Shown here one piece after another: positions 29,718 to 37,530 of a stretch of 38,598 nucleotides of DNA. This DNA comes from a virus. The stretch is taken from positions 1 to 38,598 of IMG/VR virus record IMGVR_UViG_3300037344_000012, one strand, 5' to 3'. Below the pieces are notes generated by a model. It ran no database searches. It saw only the letters and a program-made list of their open reading frames with translations, and was not told the DNA's origin. The translations under genes were made by a program, and so were the position numbers. Each line of letters begins with the position of its first letter. Within the stretch, counting starts at the first letter, position 1.

Positions 29718-30967
29718 GGTGTTACCTCCAGTGCAGCTACACGAACCTTCAGTGCAGCGATTTCAGTTAGTGCCTCTTGCAAGGCTGCGGTCAGGATTGG
29801 TGTGAGCTTAGAGTAGTCAACGGACTGCATGTCAGGGACACTACGGGTTCCCATGACTGCTTCTTCTGTCTCAGTGGCAGGGGTTACCTCGTACTCTTCG
29901 TCCATCATGGCATCTTTAGTGCCAGTCACTGCACGGGGGTGAACCTCTTGTAGCTCATGAGCAAGGAAGCCATCGTACCATAGGCCATCTACGATAGCTG
30001 TGTAGGTGCAGGGCTTCATAGCCATGACGATGTCAGCAGCGCCTTGGATAGCAGTTACGTTCTCTTTTAGTCGGTAGTCAGAGGAATGGTTGTAGGATGT
30101 TGCTGAACCTGTGACTGAGATGTTACCGACCTCAACACCGTTATATCTAAAACGAGCGATATTGCCTGTGGTTGCTTGGCGGTTCAAGTGCAGGGCTTCA
30201 CCCCCAGAACGTGAGCAGAAAACTGTATTGAGTGAGCTTAAACTTATACCCTGTGATCCAGTCCCCGTAACCCCGCCTAATGTGTTAGCAGTACCCACAA
30301 GCACATTGCCCGATGAGTCGATACGCATGGCCTCTGCACCGTCAGTGCCATTTGCGTTGGGTGCAAATATTAACGAATTGCCGTTGCCGCTATCATCCTC
30401 AACGGCACCCATATACGCCCTGCGGTTGCTTGCGGCGGTATGTGCAAAGATGATTTTAGACGTGTTGGACACTTGGTTGTCCAGAAGAATATTACCTCCA
30501 AGGATGTGCAACTTTTCATCTGGTGAAGCTGCCCCAATCCCGACATTGCCCGATGCGTCAATGCGCATACGCTCGTTGCCGCCACCTGTTGCAATAACTA
30601 ATGCTTGGTTGTTGTGTCCATACTGTATATAACCATCAGCCTTCGCTGCGGCGGTACCTGTACCATTAGCGAAAAACAAAGAGCCTGCATTGGCTGTACC
30701 GCTGTATACGGTTACGCCATTGTTGCCCGATCCACCACCTACAACTAAGTTGTCTCCAGCAGCATCAAAATCACTAGGCGAATCTGTACCAATCCCGACA
30801 TTCTCACTAGCATCAATCGTGATAGCTGTAGAGGTTGCGTTGTCGTCGATGCCGAGGGACGTGAAGGCTCCACTGACTGTGGTATCACCTGCGACTGTCA
30901 TGTCACCCGTTACATCGGCTGCTGTTGTGCTAAGGAGTACGGCCCTAGTGCCGATATAACCAGCCAT
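29714..30967 (-). CDS. Tail fibre with C-terminal S74 auto-cleaving chaperone
   Basis: A 417-aa protein. The N-terminal MAGYIGTRAVLLSTTAADVT is a short attachment peptide, followed by beta-repeat modules (NVGIGTDSPSDF; GNVGIGAASPDEKLHI). The C-terminal domain from about residue 295 is SSDYRLKENVTAIQGA, the signature of the S74/intramolecular chaperone family: it trimerises the fibre and then cuts itself off at the conserved Ser, with Lys as partner. A final coiled coil (ALTEIAALKVRVAALE) fits. It is co-translated with the next fibre. Confidence 0.9.
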   Translation of the reverse strand: MAGYIGTRAVLLSTTAADVTGDMTVAGDTTVSGAFTSLGIDDNATSTAITIDASENVGIGTDSPSDFDAAGDNLVVGGGSGNNGVTVYSGTANAGSLFFANGTGTAAAKADGYIQYGHNNQALVIATGGGNERMRIDASGNVGIGAASPDEKLHILGGNILLDNQVSNTSKIIFAHTAASNRRAYMGAVEDDSGNGNSLIFAPNANGTDGAEAMRIDSSGNVLVGTANTLGGVTGTGSQGISLSSLNTVFCSRSGGEALHLNRQATTGNIARFRYNGVEVGNISVTGSATSYNHSSDYRLKENVTAIQGAADIVMAMKPCTYTAIVDGLWYDGFLAHELQEVHPRAVTGTKDAMMDEEYEVTPATETEEAVMGTRSVPDMQSVDYSKLTPILTAALQEALTEIAALKVRVAALEVTP

Positions 30968-31275
30968 TAGGTTTGCTCCAGTACACTCAGGATCACATCA
31001 GCAGAGGTGGCCGCATCACTCGTTACAACAACAGTGTTAGTTGTCTCTAGAATGATCTTGCCATCAAGCACTGATACTGCTGAGTTAGCTGGGATAGGTA
31101 CACCCTTCACTAAGTAAACACCAGCAACCTGGACATCTACAGCAATCTGAGAAGCAGTGACGTTGGAGATATTAAGTCCAATGACAACTGCTGTAGTCGA
31201 AGCACCTACCGTATACGTAGTGACAGGCGAGGTGCCAACACTAGCGGAGGTGTAGTTAAGAAAGGTATTAGCCAT
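30967..31275 (-). CDS. Small virion beta protein, fibre-linked
   Basis: A 102-aa beta-rich protein (MANTFLNYTSASVGTSPVTT; VYLVKGVPIPANSAVSVLDG; VILSVLEQT). The pattern of a strand, a K-G-x-P-I-P-A turn and a closing SVLEQT recurs in small marine phage structural proteins close to fibres. It may form part of the fibre or tail decoration. Its stop overlaps the S74 fibre start as TAATG. Confidence 0.65.
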   Translation of the reverse strand: MANTFLNYTSASVGTSPVTTYTVGASTTAVVIGLNISNVTASQIAVDVQVAGVYLVKGVPIPANSAVSVLDGKIILETTNTVVVTSDAATSADVILSVLEQT

Positions 31276-31294
31276 TTGTTAGTTCCTTGTTTGA

Positions 31295-33118
31295 TTACCC
31301 TAGGGCGATTGCCAAAGCAAGGGCTGTACCCGCTTGGTCTACGTCTAACGTTGTTCTTGAGGTTGCTGCGTCAGCATCGTCTACTAGGGACGCACCGAAC
31401 GTGGAGATGGTTGTCGAGGCAGGGAGGACTAGCGTTTTGATATCTGCATCGACCTCTGAATCCATCAAGGCTCCAGCTGCGGTTACATTAGTGACATCAG
31501 TCACATCGGCTAGCGCTTCGATAGCGTTCAGCTTAGTATGATCAGCGTCGGTAAAGACGTTACTGTCAGTCGCCGCTTCTACAGCTGTACGAATCTCTGC
31601 GTCTGTTTGGTCTGCTGTAGCACTAGCCTCGATAGCGTCTAACTTAGCACCGTCAGTAGCTATATCACGTCCATCTACCGTACTGTTTGTGGTGACAGCC
31701 CCTGTAAGAGCTCCACCTGACTGTGGTAGTGCATCGGTGGCTAGCGTTCCCTGTGCTGCGGTAGCGTACGCAGACGAAGCTGTAGTAGATGCTGTACCTA
31801 GTCCGAGGTTTGTACGGGCGACTGCAGCATCAAGAACATCAGACAAGTTGTTTGTTGTCAGTAAGGTTCCAGACAAGGAGGCGTAAGCAGCCAACCAAGC
31901 GGAACCGTCATAGACCTTCATAGTGTTGTCTGTGCTGTTGAAGTACAACGAACCGGACACGAGGGCGTTACCATCGTTGTCTAGTGCGGGTGCTGAAGCC
32001 TTCTGCCCTAGGTAGCGATCATCGAAGCTATCCAGTGCAGCAAGGGTGGCGTCACGAGCAGCCTCTGCGGCGCTTTGAGCGTTCCCTGCGGACGTGACGT
32101 GTCCAGCAGCCGTAGTAACATCAGCAGCAGTGTCGATTGTATCCTGGTTAGTAGCTACCAGATCAGCCGCGACAGCAGCCCGATCGAGCCCTGTTTGTAC
32201 TTTGTCGGCCTCTGTCAATATGACATCAGCGTTAGTTAAGGCAACATCAGCAGCGGTAGCTACGGTGTCAGCTGCAGTCAGAACCAAGTCGGCTGCAACA
32301 GCAATACGATCCAAACCGGTCTGTACCTTGTCAGCCTCTGCAAGTACAACATCAGCATTGGTTAGAACAACGTCTGCAGCAGTATCAATTGTGTCTTGGT
32401 TAGTTGCCACGAGATCAGCGGCTGTGTCAATCGTATCTTGGTTAGTAGCTACCAGATCAGCTGCGACAGCAATACGGTCTAGTCCTGTTTGCACCTTATC
32501 GGCTTCCGCAAGAACAACATCAGCATTGGTTAGAGCAACATCAGCATTGGTTAGAACAACGTCTGCGTTAGTAATAACGACATCAGCGGCGGTAGCAACA
32601 GTGTCGGCTGTAGTTAGAATAAGGTCCGCAGCTACAGAGGCCTTATCAGCGGCAACTAGGGCCTTATCAGCAGCAACTGTTTGTTGATCTGCATCTGTTA
32701 GCGCCAAGTCAGCTGCAACAGCAATACGGTCTAACCCTGTTTGTGTACGATCAGCAGAGGTGAGTAGGGCTGCATAAGTCCAAGCACTACCTGTGTAGAT
32801 ACCCATAGCACCTGATGTCGTGTTATAGAACATAGCACCGGAAGCAACAGCATCACCATTACCGTCCAAGGTTGGTTCTGTGGCTTGTGAACCCAGGTAA
32901 GCAGCATTGAAGGAAGGAATACCATCAATAGCTGTACTAGGTCCAAGGTTTATAGTCTGAACAAGTGCACCTGTTGAATCCGAGATATCGAACTTAAGGT
33001 TGTTACTTGCATCGAAGTATACGTTTGACACAGAGTGTCCCTGAGAACCCTGCCCACCAGTGCGGGAGAGGCTAAGTGCGTAGGAGTTGTCCCCTGCGAT
33101 TGTTATAGAGTAAGACAT
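31295..33118 (-). CDS. Long coiled-coil tail fibre with repeats
   Basis: A 607-aa protein. An N-terminal beta domain (MSYSITIAGDNSYALSLSRT; a short GGQGSQGHS stretch) and a GDAVASGAMFYNTTSGAMGI module lead into about 200 residues of near-identical 7- and 14-residue repeats (ADVVLTNAD, ADKVQTGLDRIAVAAD). The module is then repeated (GNALVSGSLYFNSTDNTMKV) before a beta-rich C-terminus. The repeats predict a long trimeric stalk. The matching DNA repeats allow slippage in stalk length. It is probably the main fibre shaft. Confidence 0.85.
   Translation of the reverse strand: MSYSITIAGDNSYALSLSRTGGQGSQGHSVSNVYFDASNNLKFDISDSTGALVQTINLGPSTAIDGIPSFNAAYLGSQATEPTLDGNGDAVASGAMFYNTTSGAMGIYTGSAWTYAALLTSADRTQTGLDRIAVAADLALTDADQQTVAADKALVAADKASVAADLILTTADTVATAADVVITNADVVLTNADVALTNADVVLAEADKVQTGLDRIAVAADLVATNQDTIDTAADLVATNQDTIDTAADVVLTNADVVLAEADKVQTGLDRIAVAADLVLTAADTVATAADVALTNADVILTEADKVQTGLDRAAVAADLVATNQDTIDTAADVTTAAGHVTSAGNAQSAAEAARDATLAALDSFDDRYLGQKASAPALDNDGNALVSGSLYFNSTDNTMKVYDGSAWLAAYASLSGTLLTTNNLSDVLDAAVARTNLGLGTASTTASSAYATAAQGTLATDALPQSGGALTGAVTTNSTVDGRDIATDGAKLDAIEASATADQTDAEIRTAVEAATDSNVFTDADHTKLNAIEALADVTDVTNVTAAGALMDSEVDADIKTLVLPASTTISTFGASLVDDADAATSRTTLDVDQAGTALALAIALG
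32094..32760 (-). repeat. Internal direct repeats encoding the fibre stalk
   Basis: DNA units encoding AADLVATNQDTIDTA, ADVVLTNADVVLAEA and DKVQTGLDRIAVA recur several times with few changes. Spacing and frame are kept, so gain or loss of units changes stalk length by whole heptads. This is coding repeat, not CRISPR. Confidence 0.85.
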
Positions 33119-33561
33119 TAAGAAGCCTCCGTTGGGCTGTAACGAACCTGAACAAGACCGCGAAGGGGCTTCCAGATTTGTTGGTTGATACCTAGACCGG
33201 TGTCTGCCACTTCTAGCTCAATGTAGCCATAGATAGGCTGATCCGGCTCTGGGGTTGTTGCCCAAGCACTGATCAGACCCTCTGGGATGACGATCTCGAT
33301 AGCATTGTCCGTAGTTGTTGTGTCAATAATAGTAAGGGTCTGAACATTTCCACCCGCTAAGGGGTCTGTAGGAATAGTCCCAGAACCTTGGCTGTTTTCC
33401 GCCTCAACAACCTTGGCTGTTAGGGTGTAGCCAACTAAGCTCGTTAGCCAGCTGAGAGTAATACCGAGGCGCGTTTGTTCGCCCTGAATAACAGAGATTA
33501 GGATTGACCCATCATCTGTAATGACGTCCTTAGACGTCGCTGTGATTTTTGAACGTGCCAT
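33118..33561 (-). CDS. Fibre-adjacent beta protein
   Basis: A 147-aa protein with an N-terminal strand set (KITATSKDVITDDGSILISV; GEQTRLGITLSWLTSLVGYT) and a C-terminal WKPLRGLVQVRYSPTEAS. The TLSWLTxxVGYTLTAKV pattern resembles Ig-like or upper-baseplate-type domains that anchor fibres. It is coupled to the long stalk fibre by a one-base overlap, so it probably attaches that fibre to the tail. No family is certain. Confidence 0.65.
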   Translation of the reverse strand: MARSKITATSKDVITDDGSILISVIQGEQTRLGITLSWLTSLVGYTLTAKVVEAENSQGSGTIPTDPLAGGNVQTLTIIDTTTTDNAIEIVIPEGLISAWATTPEPDQPIYGYIELEVADTGLGINQQIWKPLRGLVQVRYSPTEAS

Positions 33562-33618
33562 TTATAGTACTCCTTGCCGAACCTCAGTTGGGCAGTAAAA
33601 GGGTTATAGGTGTAGTCA

Positions 33619-33640
33619 CACCCCCCGTTTAAGGGGGATG
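33619..33640 (-). terminator. GC-rich hairpin before the fibre module
   Basis: On the minus strand CATCCCCC pairs with GGGGGGTG around TTAAA, 13 bases after the stop of the basic protein gene. No T run follows. It matches the family of C-tract/G-tract hairpins that mark module boundaries here and may set relative mRNA levels. Confidence 0.6.
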
Positions 33641-33652
33641 CTTTGTTTATAC

Positions 33653-34336
33653 TTAGTTGCGACGACGAGTTGTACCGTTCAGATTTTTAGCGCGAGCCCG
33701 GCGAAGACGTGCTGCACGTTCTGCCGCTGCGTTAGACGCGATACGAGATGCACCTGCCTGTGCTCCAGCAGCCCTTGTGCGCTTAAGAGTAACAGCATTA
33801 GCTGCACCTGCTGAACGAGCGTTAGCTTCAGTGTTGCGGTTCTGAGTCGCAATAGACTGCTGAGAGACGTTACGATTACGAGGCGCGTTAGAATTCGCAC
33901 CCGCTGAACGAGCGTTAGCTGTAGAGTTCTTAGCCTTGGTAGCTTGGTTCTGCTGACGTCGGTTAGTAGTACGTTTGACAACAGCACTAGCAGAACTACG
34001 AGCGGAAGCAACAGCACCACGAGCGGTGGAAGCAGCTGCTGTTGCCCGTTTACGGACAACGTTAGACCTTTTAGAAACCTGAGTACGTGCTTTATTAGTA
34101 AGGCTCATACCCTTACGACCTGAGTTAGCACTGCTACGAGCGGCACTAGCGCGCTTTGCCACAGCGGCTTTCTTAGCCTCTTGGCGCTTCTTCAGAGCAG
34201 AGGTCTTAGAACCTGTTACTTTGTTGCGTACTTTGTTTACGAGAATGCTGCCTTTAGACTTAGCACGTTTAGCAGCAGAGGCAGCCTGAGCAAGTTTCAA
34301 AGCAGCTTTTTGACGGTATGTCATTTGTTTAGCCAT
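33653..34336 (-). CDS. Arg/Ala/Ser-rich basic protein
   Basis: A 227-aa, strongly basic, low-complexity protein starting MAKQMTYRQKAALKLAQAAS. It has Lys/Ala repeats at the N-terminus and a long R/A/S/N-rich tail (NTEANARSAGAANAVTLKRT and similar units twice). No globular domain is visible. Composition resembles histone H1-like or protamine-like DNA-binding proteins. It lies directly after a second basic protein and the terminase, so it may bind packaged or host DNA. AAGGAC precedes the ATG. Confidence 0.75.
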   Translation of the reverse strand: MAKQMTYRQKAALKLAQAASAAKRAKSKGSILVNKVRNKVTGSKTSALKKRQEAKKAAVAKRASAARSSANSGRKGMSLTNKARTQVSKRSNVVRKRATAAASTARGAVASARSSASAVVKRTTNRRQQNQATKAKNSTANARSAGANSNAPRNRNVSQQSIATQNRNTEANARSAGAANAVTLKRTRAAGAQAGASRIASNAAAERAARLRRARAKNLNGTTRRRN

Positions 34337-34369
34337 TGTAGTAGTCCTTATTGGGTTCTTAGAACCACG

Positions 34370-34891
34370 CTATTTTAGACGACGAGCAGTACGTCGAGAC
34401 TGTGTGTTGGCGAGACGTCGAGCCTTACGGGCATAGTGTCCAAGCTTAAGCCTGCGAGCTTTGTTGACAATGTTCCCACGCTTCAAGAAAGAACCTTGGA
34501 GGTTCCGCTCGGTGCTCTGTGCAACATCATCATACTTAGCTACTTTCTTCATAAGTGAAGCGCGGCTCTCAACCTTCTTTGCTTTTCGTTTAGTAACTTT
34601 AGTAGCTGCGCGGGAGATGCGCTTACTAGCCGAGGCAGACTTCTTAGCAACCATTTTAGCAGGTTTAGCAGCAGCCTTCGTTACCTTCTTAGCAACCTTA
34701 CCAGCAGGCTTAGTAACCGCTTTGCTGATAGTCTTTTTCAGAGCCCCTTTGAGGCCCTTGCCTTTGCGTTTCATAGCAGAAACCTTAACAGCCTTAGCCA
34801 GAGCAGCCTTTTGTTTAGCTGTCATGGGCTTTACCATGCGCTTCTTGCCAGCACGTTTAACTAGCTTAGCTACGCCTCTGAAAATAGCCAT
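34370..34891 (-). CDS. Histone H1-like basic protein
   Basis: A 173-aa protein starting MAIFRGVAKLVKRAGKKRMV. It is dominated by Lys/Ala/Ser repeats (SKAVTKPAGKVAKKVTKAAA; KPAKMVAKKSASASKRISRA), the composition of bacterial histone H1-like proteins, with a slightly more mixed centre (KKVAKYDDVAQSTERNL) and an Arg-rich end. Probably a DNA-binding protein. Its ATG overlaps the preceding gene stop. Charge rather than a specific fold supports the call. Confidence 0.75.
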   Translation of the reverse strand: MAIFRGVAKLVKRAGKKRMVKPMTAKQKAALAKAVKVSAMKRKGKGLKGALKKTISKAVTKPAGKVAKKVTKAAAKPAKMVAKKSASASKRISRAATKVTKRKAKKVESRASLMKKVAKYDDVAQSTERNLQGSFLKRGNIVNKARRLKLGHYARKARRLANTQSRRTARRLK

Positions 34892-35076
34892 TAGTTTATT
34901 CCCTCTTTGTTACAAGAGACTACGAACTCATACTCTAGGTTTAAGGAGTCCAAGTAGTCAGTTATTGTTTGTTGTTTTTGATTACAAGCCTCTTCAGACT
35001 CATTAACTATAGGGTGCCAACCATCTACAATAGTGGGCTCACCATTAATAATGAACAGGATAACAAGATACCACAC
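34891..35076 (-). CDS. Small protein with hydrophobic N-terminus
   Basis: A 61-aa frame with GTG start overlapping the terminase stop (TAGTG). It begins MWYLVILFIINGEPTIVDGW and ends VVSCNKEGIN. The first ten residues could be a weak signal or membrane anchor; two Cys (about residues 31 and 55) could pair outside the membrane. Similar MWYLVxLFxxNGxP proteins occur behind terminase genes in other phages, from memory. Function unknown. Confidence 0.6.
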   Translation of the reverse strand: MWYLVILFIINGEPTIVDGWHPIVNESEEACNQKQQTITDYLDSLNLEYEFVVSCNKEGIN

Positions 35077-35579
35077 TAGAAGCCGAAGCCTTTAGTTGTT
35101 ACTTTAGTACCGCCTCGCACAGGGAACAAATACTCCACAGCATAACGTAGACCATCAGTCCAGTGCTCAACACCCTCTTTCTTACAGATGGTGGCTGTGT
35201 CAGGGTTACTCTCTACCCATGCGGTACGTTCTATCGACTTAATAGTATTCGAACAACGTGGATGGATATACATGTCGATATCCCCATTAGCATTCTTGAA
35301 TTTCTTGTTAACAGCAGCAACACTATCAATGATAGGTGGTGCCTTGTTGTGAGCCCTTGTAGCTATCTTGTTAGCTTGTAGTATTGTAAAATCTGTCTGT
35401 CCAACAGCCGCAGAGGACTTCCTAGCACGACCACTAGGGTCAGGGTAGGAGATAAGCCTATGTCCAGCATACTTAGTAGCGAGTGCTCTAGCCAGGGTCT
35501 CTGTGTCTGGGTGTCCTTGGAACTCATCAAGGATGTGGATTTGGTTGCCTCTTAATGCAAAAGCACAAGAAGCCATTAT
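35076..35579 (-). CDS. terL: Large terminase, exon 2 (nuclease domain)
   Basis: Exon 2 encodes the last 167 residues of a 443-aa spliced protein and begins I-MASCAFALRGNQIHILDE. Joined to exon 1 it gives DFNVGIMASCAFAL, the first metal-binding motif of the RNase H-like terminase nuclease. Later parts include YPDPSGRARKSSAA and the closing EHWTDGLRYAVEYLFP with the last conserved Asp. It cuts concatemeric DNA at the end of packaging. An ATG at its start is by chance the second codon of the exon; translation from it would lack the motor. Confidence 0.92.
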   Translation of the reverse strand: MMASCAFALRGNQIHILDEFQGHPDTETLARALATKYAGHRLISYPDPSGRARKSSAAVGQTDFTILQANKIATRAHNKAPPIIDSVAAVNKKFKNANGDIDMYIHPRCSNTIKSIERTAWVESNPDTATICKKEGVEHWTDGLRYAVEYLFPVRGGTKVTTKGFGF

Positions 35580-35909
35580 CGTTTATGTTCAGTAAAGTTC
35601 GTTAGGCTTTACCCGAAGTGAGTTATGTTGTTTTTATTATTTTGAATTGGCCTGTTAAGGGGCATAACTCACTTCTGCTCATAGTTTCCTATGAGACCAG
35701 ACTATATCTTACACAACTCTTATGCTGTGTCCTCGCGCTTCCACCCACTTGGGTGTACTTCCTAGTAGCATAGCTACCGTAACGGAATAGTCGTTGCACG
35801 TTCAACCTAGGGTAATAACTAGGAAGCTTCGCTCAGGGTTGCCTTGCACCTTAGAGGTGTTTAGGGTTTCTCTGAATTCACGAGATTTAGAGTCGGCTAA
35901 TATAAAATC
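35580..35909 (-). ncRNA. Group I self-splicing intron without ORF, in terL
   Basis: A 330-nt intron. P1 pairs GTCGGT (35915-35910) with GCCGAC (35897-35892), placing the U-G pair at the 5' splice site. The Q region reads CCTGAGCGAAGC (around 35825), R is GTGCAACGACTA (35799-35788) and S is AAGATATAGTCTGG (35710-35697), giving P7 GACTA/TAGTC. The intron ends in G at 35580. Splicing keeps the frame and restores DFNVG-IMASC. P10 is weak. R and S are nearly identical to those of the intron at 13278-14141, so the two are related. No reading frame lies inside. Confidence 0.92.
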
Positions 35910-36737
35910 ACCGACGTTGAAGTCAATAGCAATGTGGACATCTTCACCTGTCTCAAAGTAAGGTAGGTTCTTGTCGATATGCTCACTACGATTAAACGTA
36001 TAGAACACAGTGTTACCAGAGTCCTCAAAGGAGGCAGAGTATTCTCTGGCAAATTTCAAAGGGTCTAGTGTTAGCTTAACCCGCTCAATCTCGTCATCAT
36101 CTAGATACGGAGAGTCGTGATAGGTATAGGTATAGCTCTTCCACTGTGCATCAGCGTCTTGTCTGTTGTACATCTCGTAGAAGTAGTTATAGCCCATTGG
36201 GGTACTAATGATTAGTGCCTTACCTGGCTTAGCGCCATGCTTGGCAGCGTTCTTCTTAGACCAACGGGTTGATATGCAGGGTTGAATGACTGACTCCCAA
36301 CTCTCTTTCAAGTTAGAACCAGCACCCTTCCAAGAGCATACCTCATCGGCTACTACGAAATACTGACCACTACCCCGCATACGCTCACTAGCTTCATACG
36401 ACCAAATCTTTAGTTGTACGTTCTTAGGGAACCAGAAGGTACCAGCTACACGACTAGACTTAATAGCATGTTCTTCCATGCCTAGCTGATAAGCCAGTAA
36501 AGGGAAATAGATATCAATCGCTTGCTGATAAGTCGGGGCTATGATAGCTACATTCTTGTTAGGCACATCAGAGTCTAGCTCCATCAGTTCTTGTACTGCT
36601 ATTACTGCTGCGCAAGCAGCGAGGTAGGACTTACCGAAACCTCGGCTCGCGTTAACCACAGCATAGCGCGTATCGTCTTCTATAAACAGGTCAGAGATAA
36701 TCTGCGACTGTCCTTCGTGGAGGATTACTTCACTCAT
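35910..36737 (-). CDS. terL: Large terminase, exon 1 (ATPase motor)
   Basis: Exon 1 encodes residues 1-276. The start MSEVILHEGQSQIISDLF was chosen because GGAAGG precedes it at the end of the HNH gene. The Walker A-like SRGFGKS is at about residues 31-37 and the Walker B FVVADE at about 127-132, followed by a coupling region with LIISTPMGYNYF. The exon ends in AIDFNVG, with the first nuclease Asp. TerL is the ATP-driven DNA packaging motor that docks on the portal. Without splicing the frame would continue 35 codons into the intron and stop. Confidence 0.95.
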
Positions 36738-36738
36738 T

Positions 36739-37110
36739 TTATACCTTCCAACCATTCTCTATCGCAGTCTCTACTCTGTGGCAATTAGCACAAAGGATGC
36801 GGCACTTGGTTAACTCTTGTTTAATACGTTTAATAGACCAGTTCTGATTATAGGCAGAGCGGCCTTGGGTGGTTGTCTTGGTGCCTCTCTCTATGTGAGC
36901 CATATCGAGGGCTGTGTGTGATTTGTTATAACCACACGTCGCACAACCACATTCTATTTTATAATTAGCAACAAACTCTCTTGCTGCTGTCTTACGGATG
37001 TTGGCTTGTTCTCTATCACAAACTGTACAAGTATAAGCAGGTCTCTTACGACCCATATACCGCCAGTTATCTTGAGTGAGCTCAACATCGCAATGATTAC
37101 AATTCTTCAT
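36739..37110 (-). CDS. HNH endonuclease between the terminase genes
   Basis: A 123-aa protein with two N-terminal CxxC pairs (CNHC; CTVC), then CGCATCGYNKSHTALDMAHI and KCRILCANCHRVETA, forming a zinc-supported HNH domain with LDMAHI and CANCHR. It ends two bases before the terL start. HNH proteins beside terminases can assist DNA packaging (HK97 gp74 type), but this one also fits a mobile nuclease given the intron in terL, whose insertion site it might cut. Both roles are inference. Confidence 0.88.
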   Translation of the reverse strand: MKNCNHCDVELTQDNWRYMGRKRPAYTCTVCDREQANIRKTAAREFVANYKIECGCATCGYNKSHTALDMAHIERGTKTTTQGRSAYNQNWSIKRIKQELTKCRILCANCHRVETAIENGWKV

Positions 37111-37124
37111 CTCATTCCTTGAGG

Positions 37125-37262
37125 TTAATAGCCAAGCTTTTTCTTGGGCTTCTTGGCGGGTTTCTTTGTTGCCTTCTTCTTCTTCATAGCAGAGTCTTTC
37201 ATCAGCTTTCCGTTAGGCATGTAGTGTGAGCCCTTTGGGGCTGGTTTACGTTTAATAGCCAT
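37125..37262 (-). CDS. 45-aa Lys-rich basic protein
   Basis: A 45-codon frame starting MAIKRKPAPKGSHYMPNGKL and ending in a Lys/Ala/Pro tail (KKATKKPAKKPKKKLGY). It fills the gap between two genes and starts two bases after the upstream stop. The composition is that of a small DNA-binding peptide. The HYMPNGKLMK segment recurs in small phage proteins near terminases, from memory. Confidence 0.65.
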   Translation of the reverse strand: MAIKRKPAPKGSHYMPNGKLMKDSAMKKKKATKKPAKKPKKKLGY

Positions 37263-37263
37263 G

Positions 37264-37530
37264 TTACCATTTCACCTTGTTAGCCCAGTAAGCCGCAGAC
37301 ATCTTGCCTTTAGCAATATTGGGGGCATGTCTAGCTTTAAAGTTCTTGTTACGTTTACTACCATCAGCAGAACCAACAGCACCTTGTTTACCAAAACGGA
37401 TAGTCTTGATAGTTGAGCCCACTTTAGCAACAACAACATGGCTCTTAGTCTTATGACCAGGAGTTGACTTAGGCTTGTTATAGCCACTAACACCAGCACG
37501 TTTAAGCCGTGGGTCAGGTTTAACTGCCAT
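37264..37530 (-). CDS. Small basic protein (DUF6321-like)
   Basis: An 88-aa protein starting MAVKPDPRLKRAGVSGYNKP; this start has AAGGA at good spacing, while an earlier in-frame Met does not. It has KSHVVVAKVGSTIKTIRFGK and a closing FKARHAPNIAKGKMSAAYW, the pattern of a small family found next to terminase genes in marine phages. The function of the family is unknown. It overlaps the terS end by 11 bases. Confidence 0.78.
   Translation of the reverse strand: MAVKPDPRLKRAGVSGYNKPKSTPGHKTKSHVVVAKVGSTIKTIRFGKQGAVGSADGSKRNKNFKARHAPNIAKGKMSAAYWANKVKW

Noticed and set aside
32094-32687. A 197-codon plus-strand frame with repeats
   Set aside because: It is the complement of the fibre-stalk repeats, and the repetitive protein is a by-product of the coding repeats.
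32094-32760. CRISPR-like regular repeats
   Set aside because: Units are coding, in frame, contiguous and without unique spacers; no cas genes are present.
35580-35909. Two separate genes for terminase motor and nuclease
   Set aside because: The downstream part lacks a proper ribosome site, and the exact junction rebuilds the DFNVG-IMASC motif with group I elements in between.
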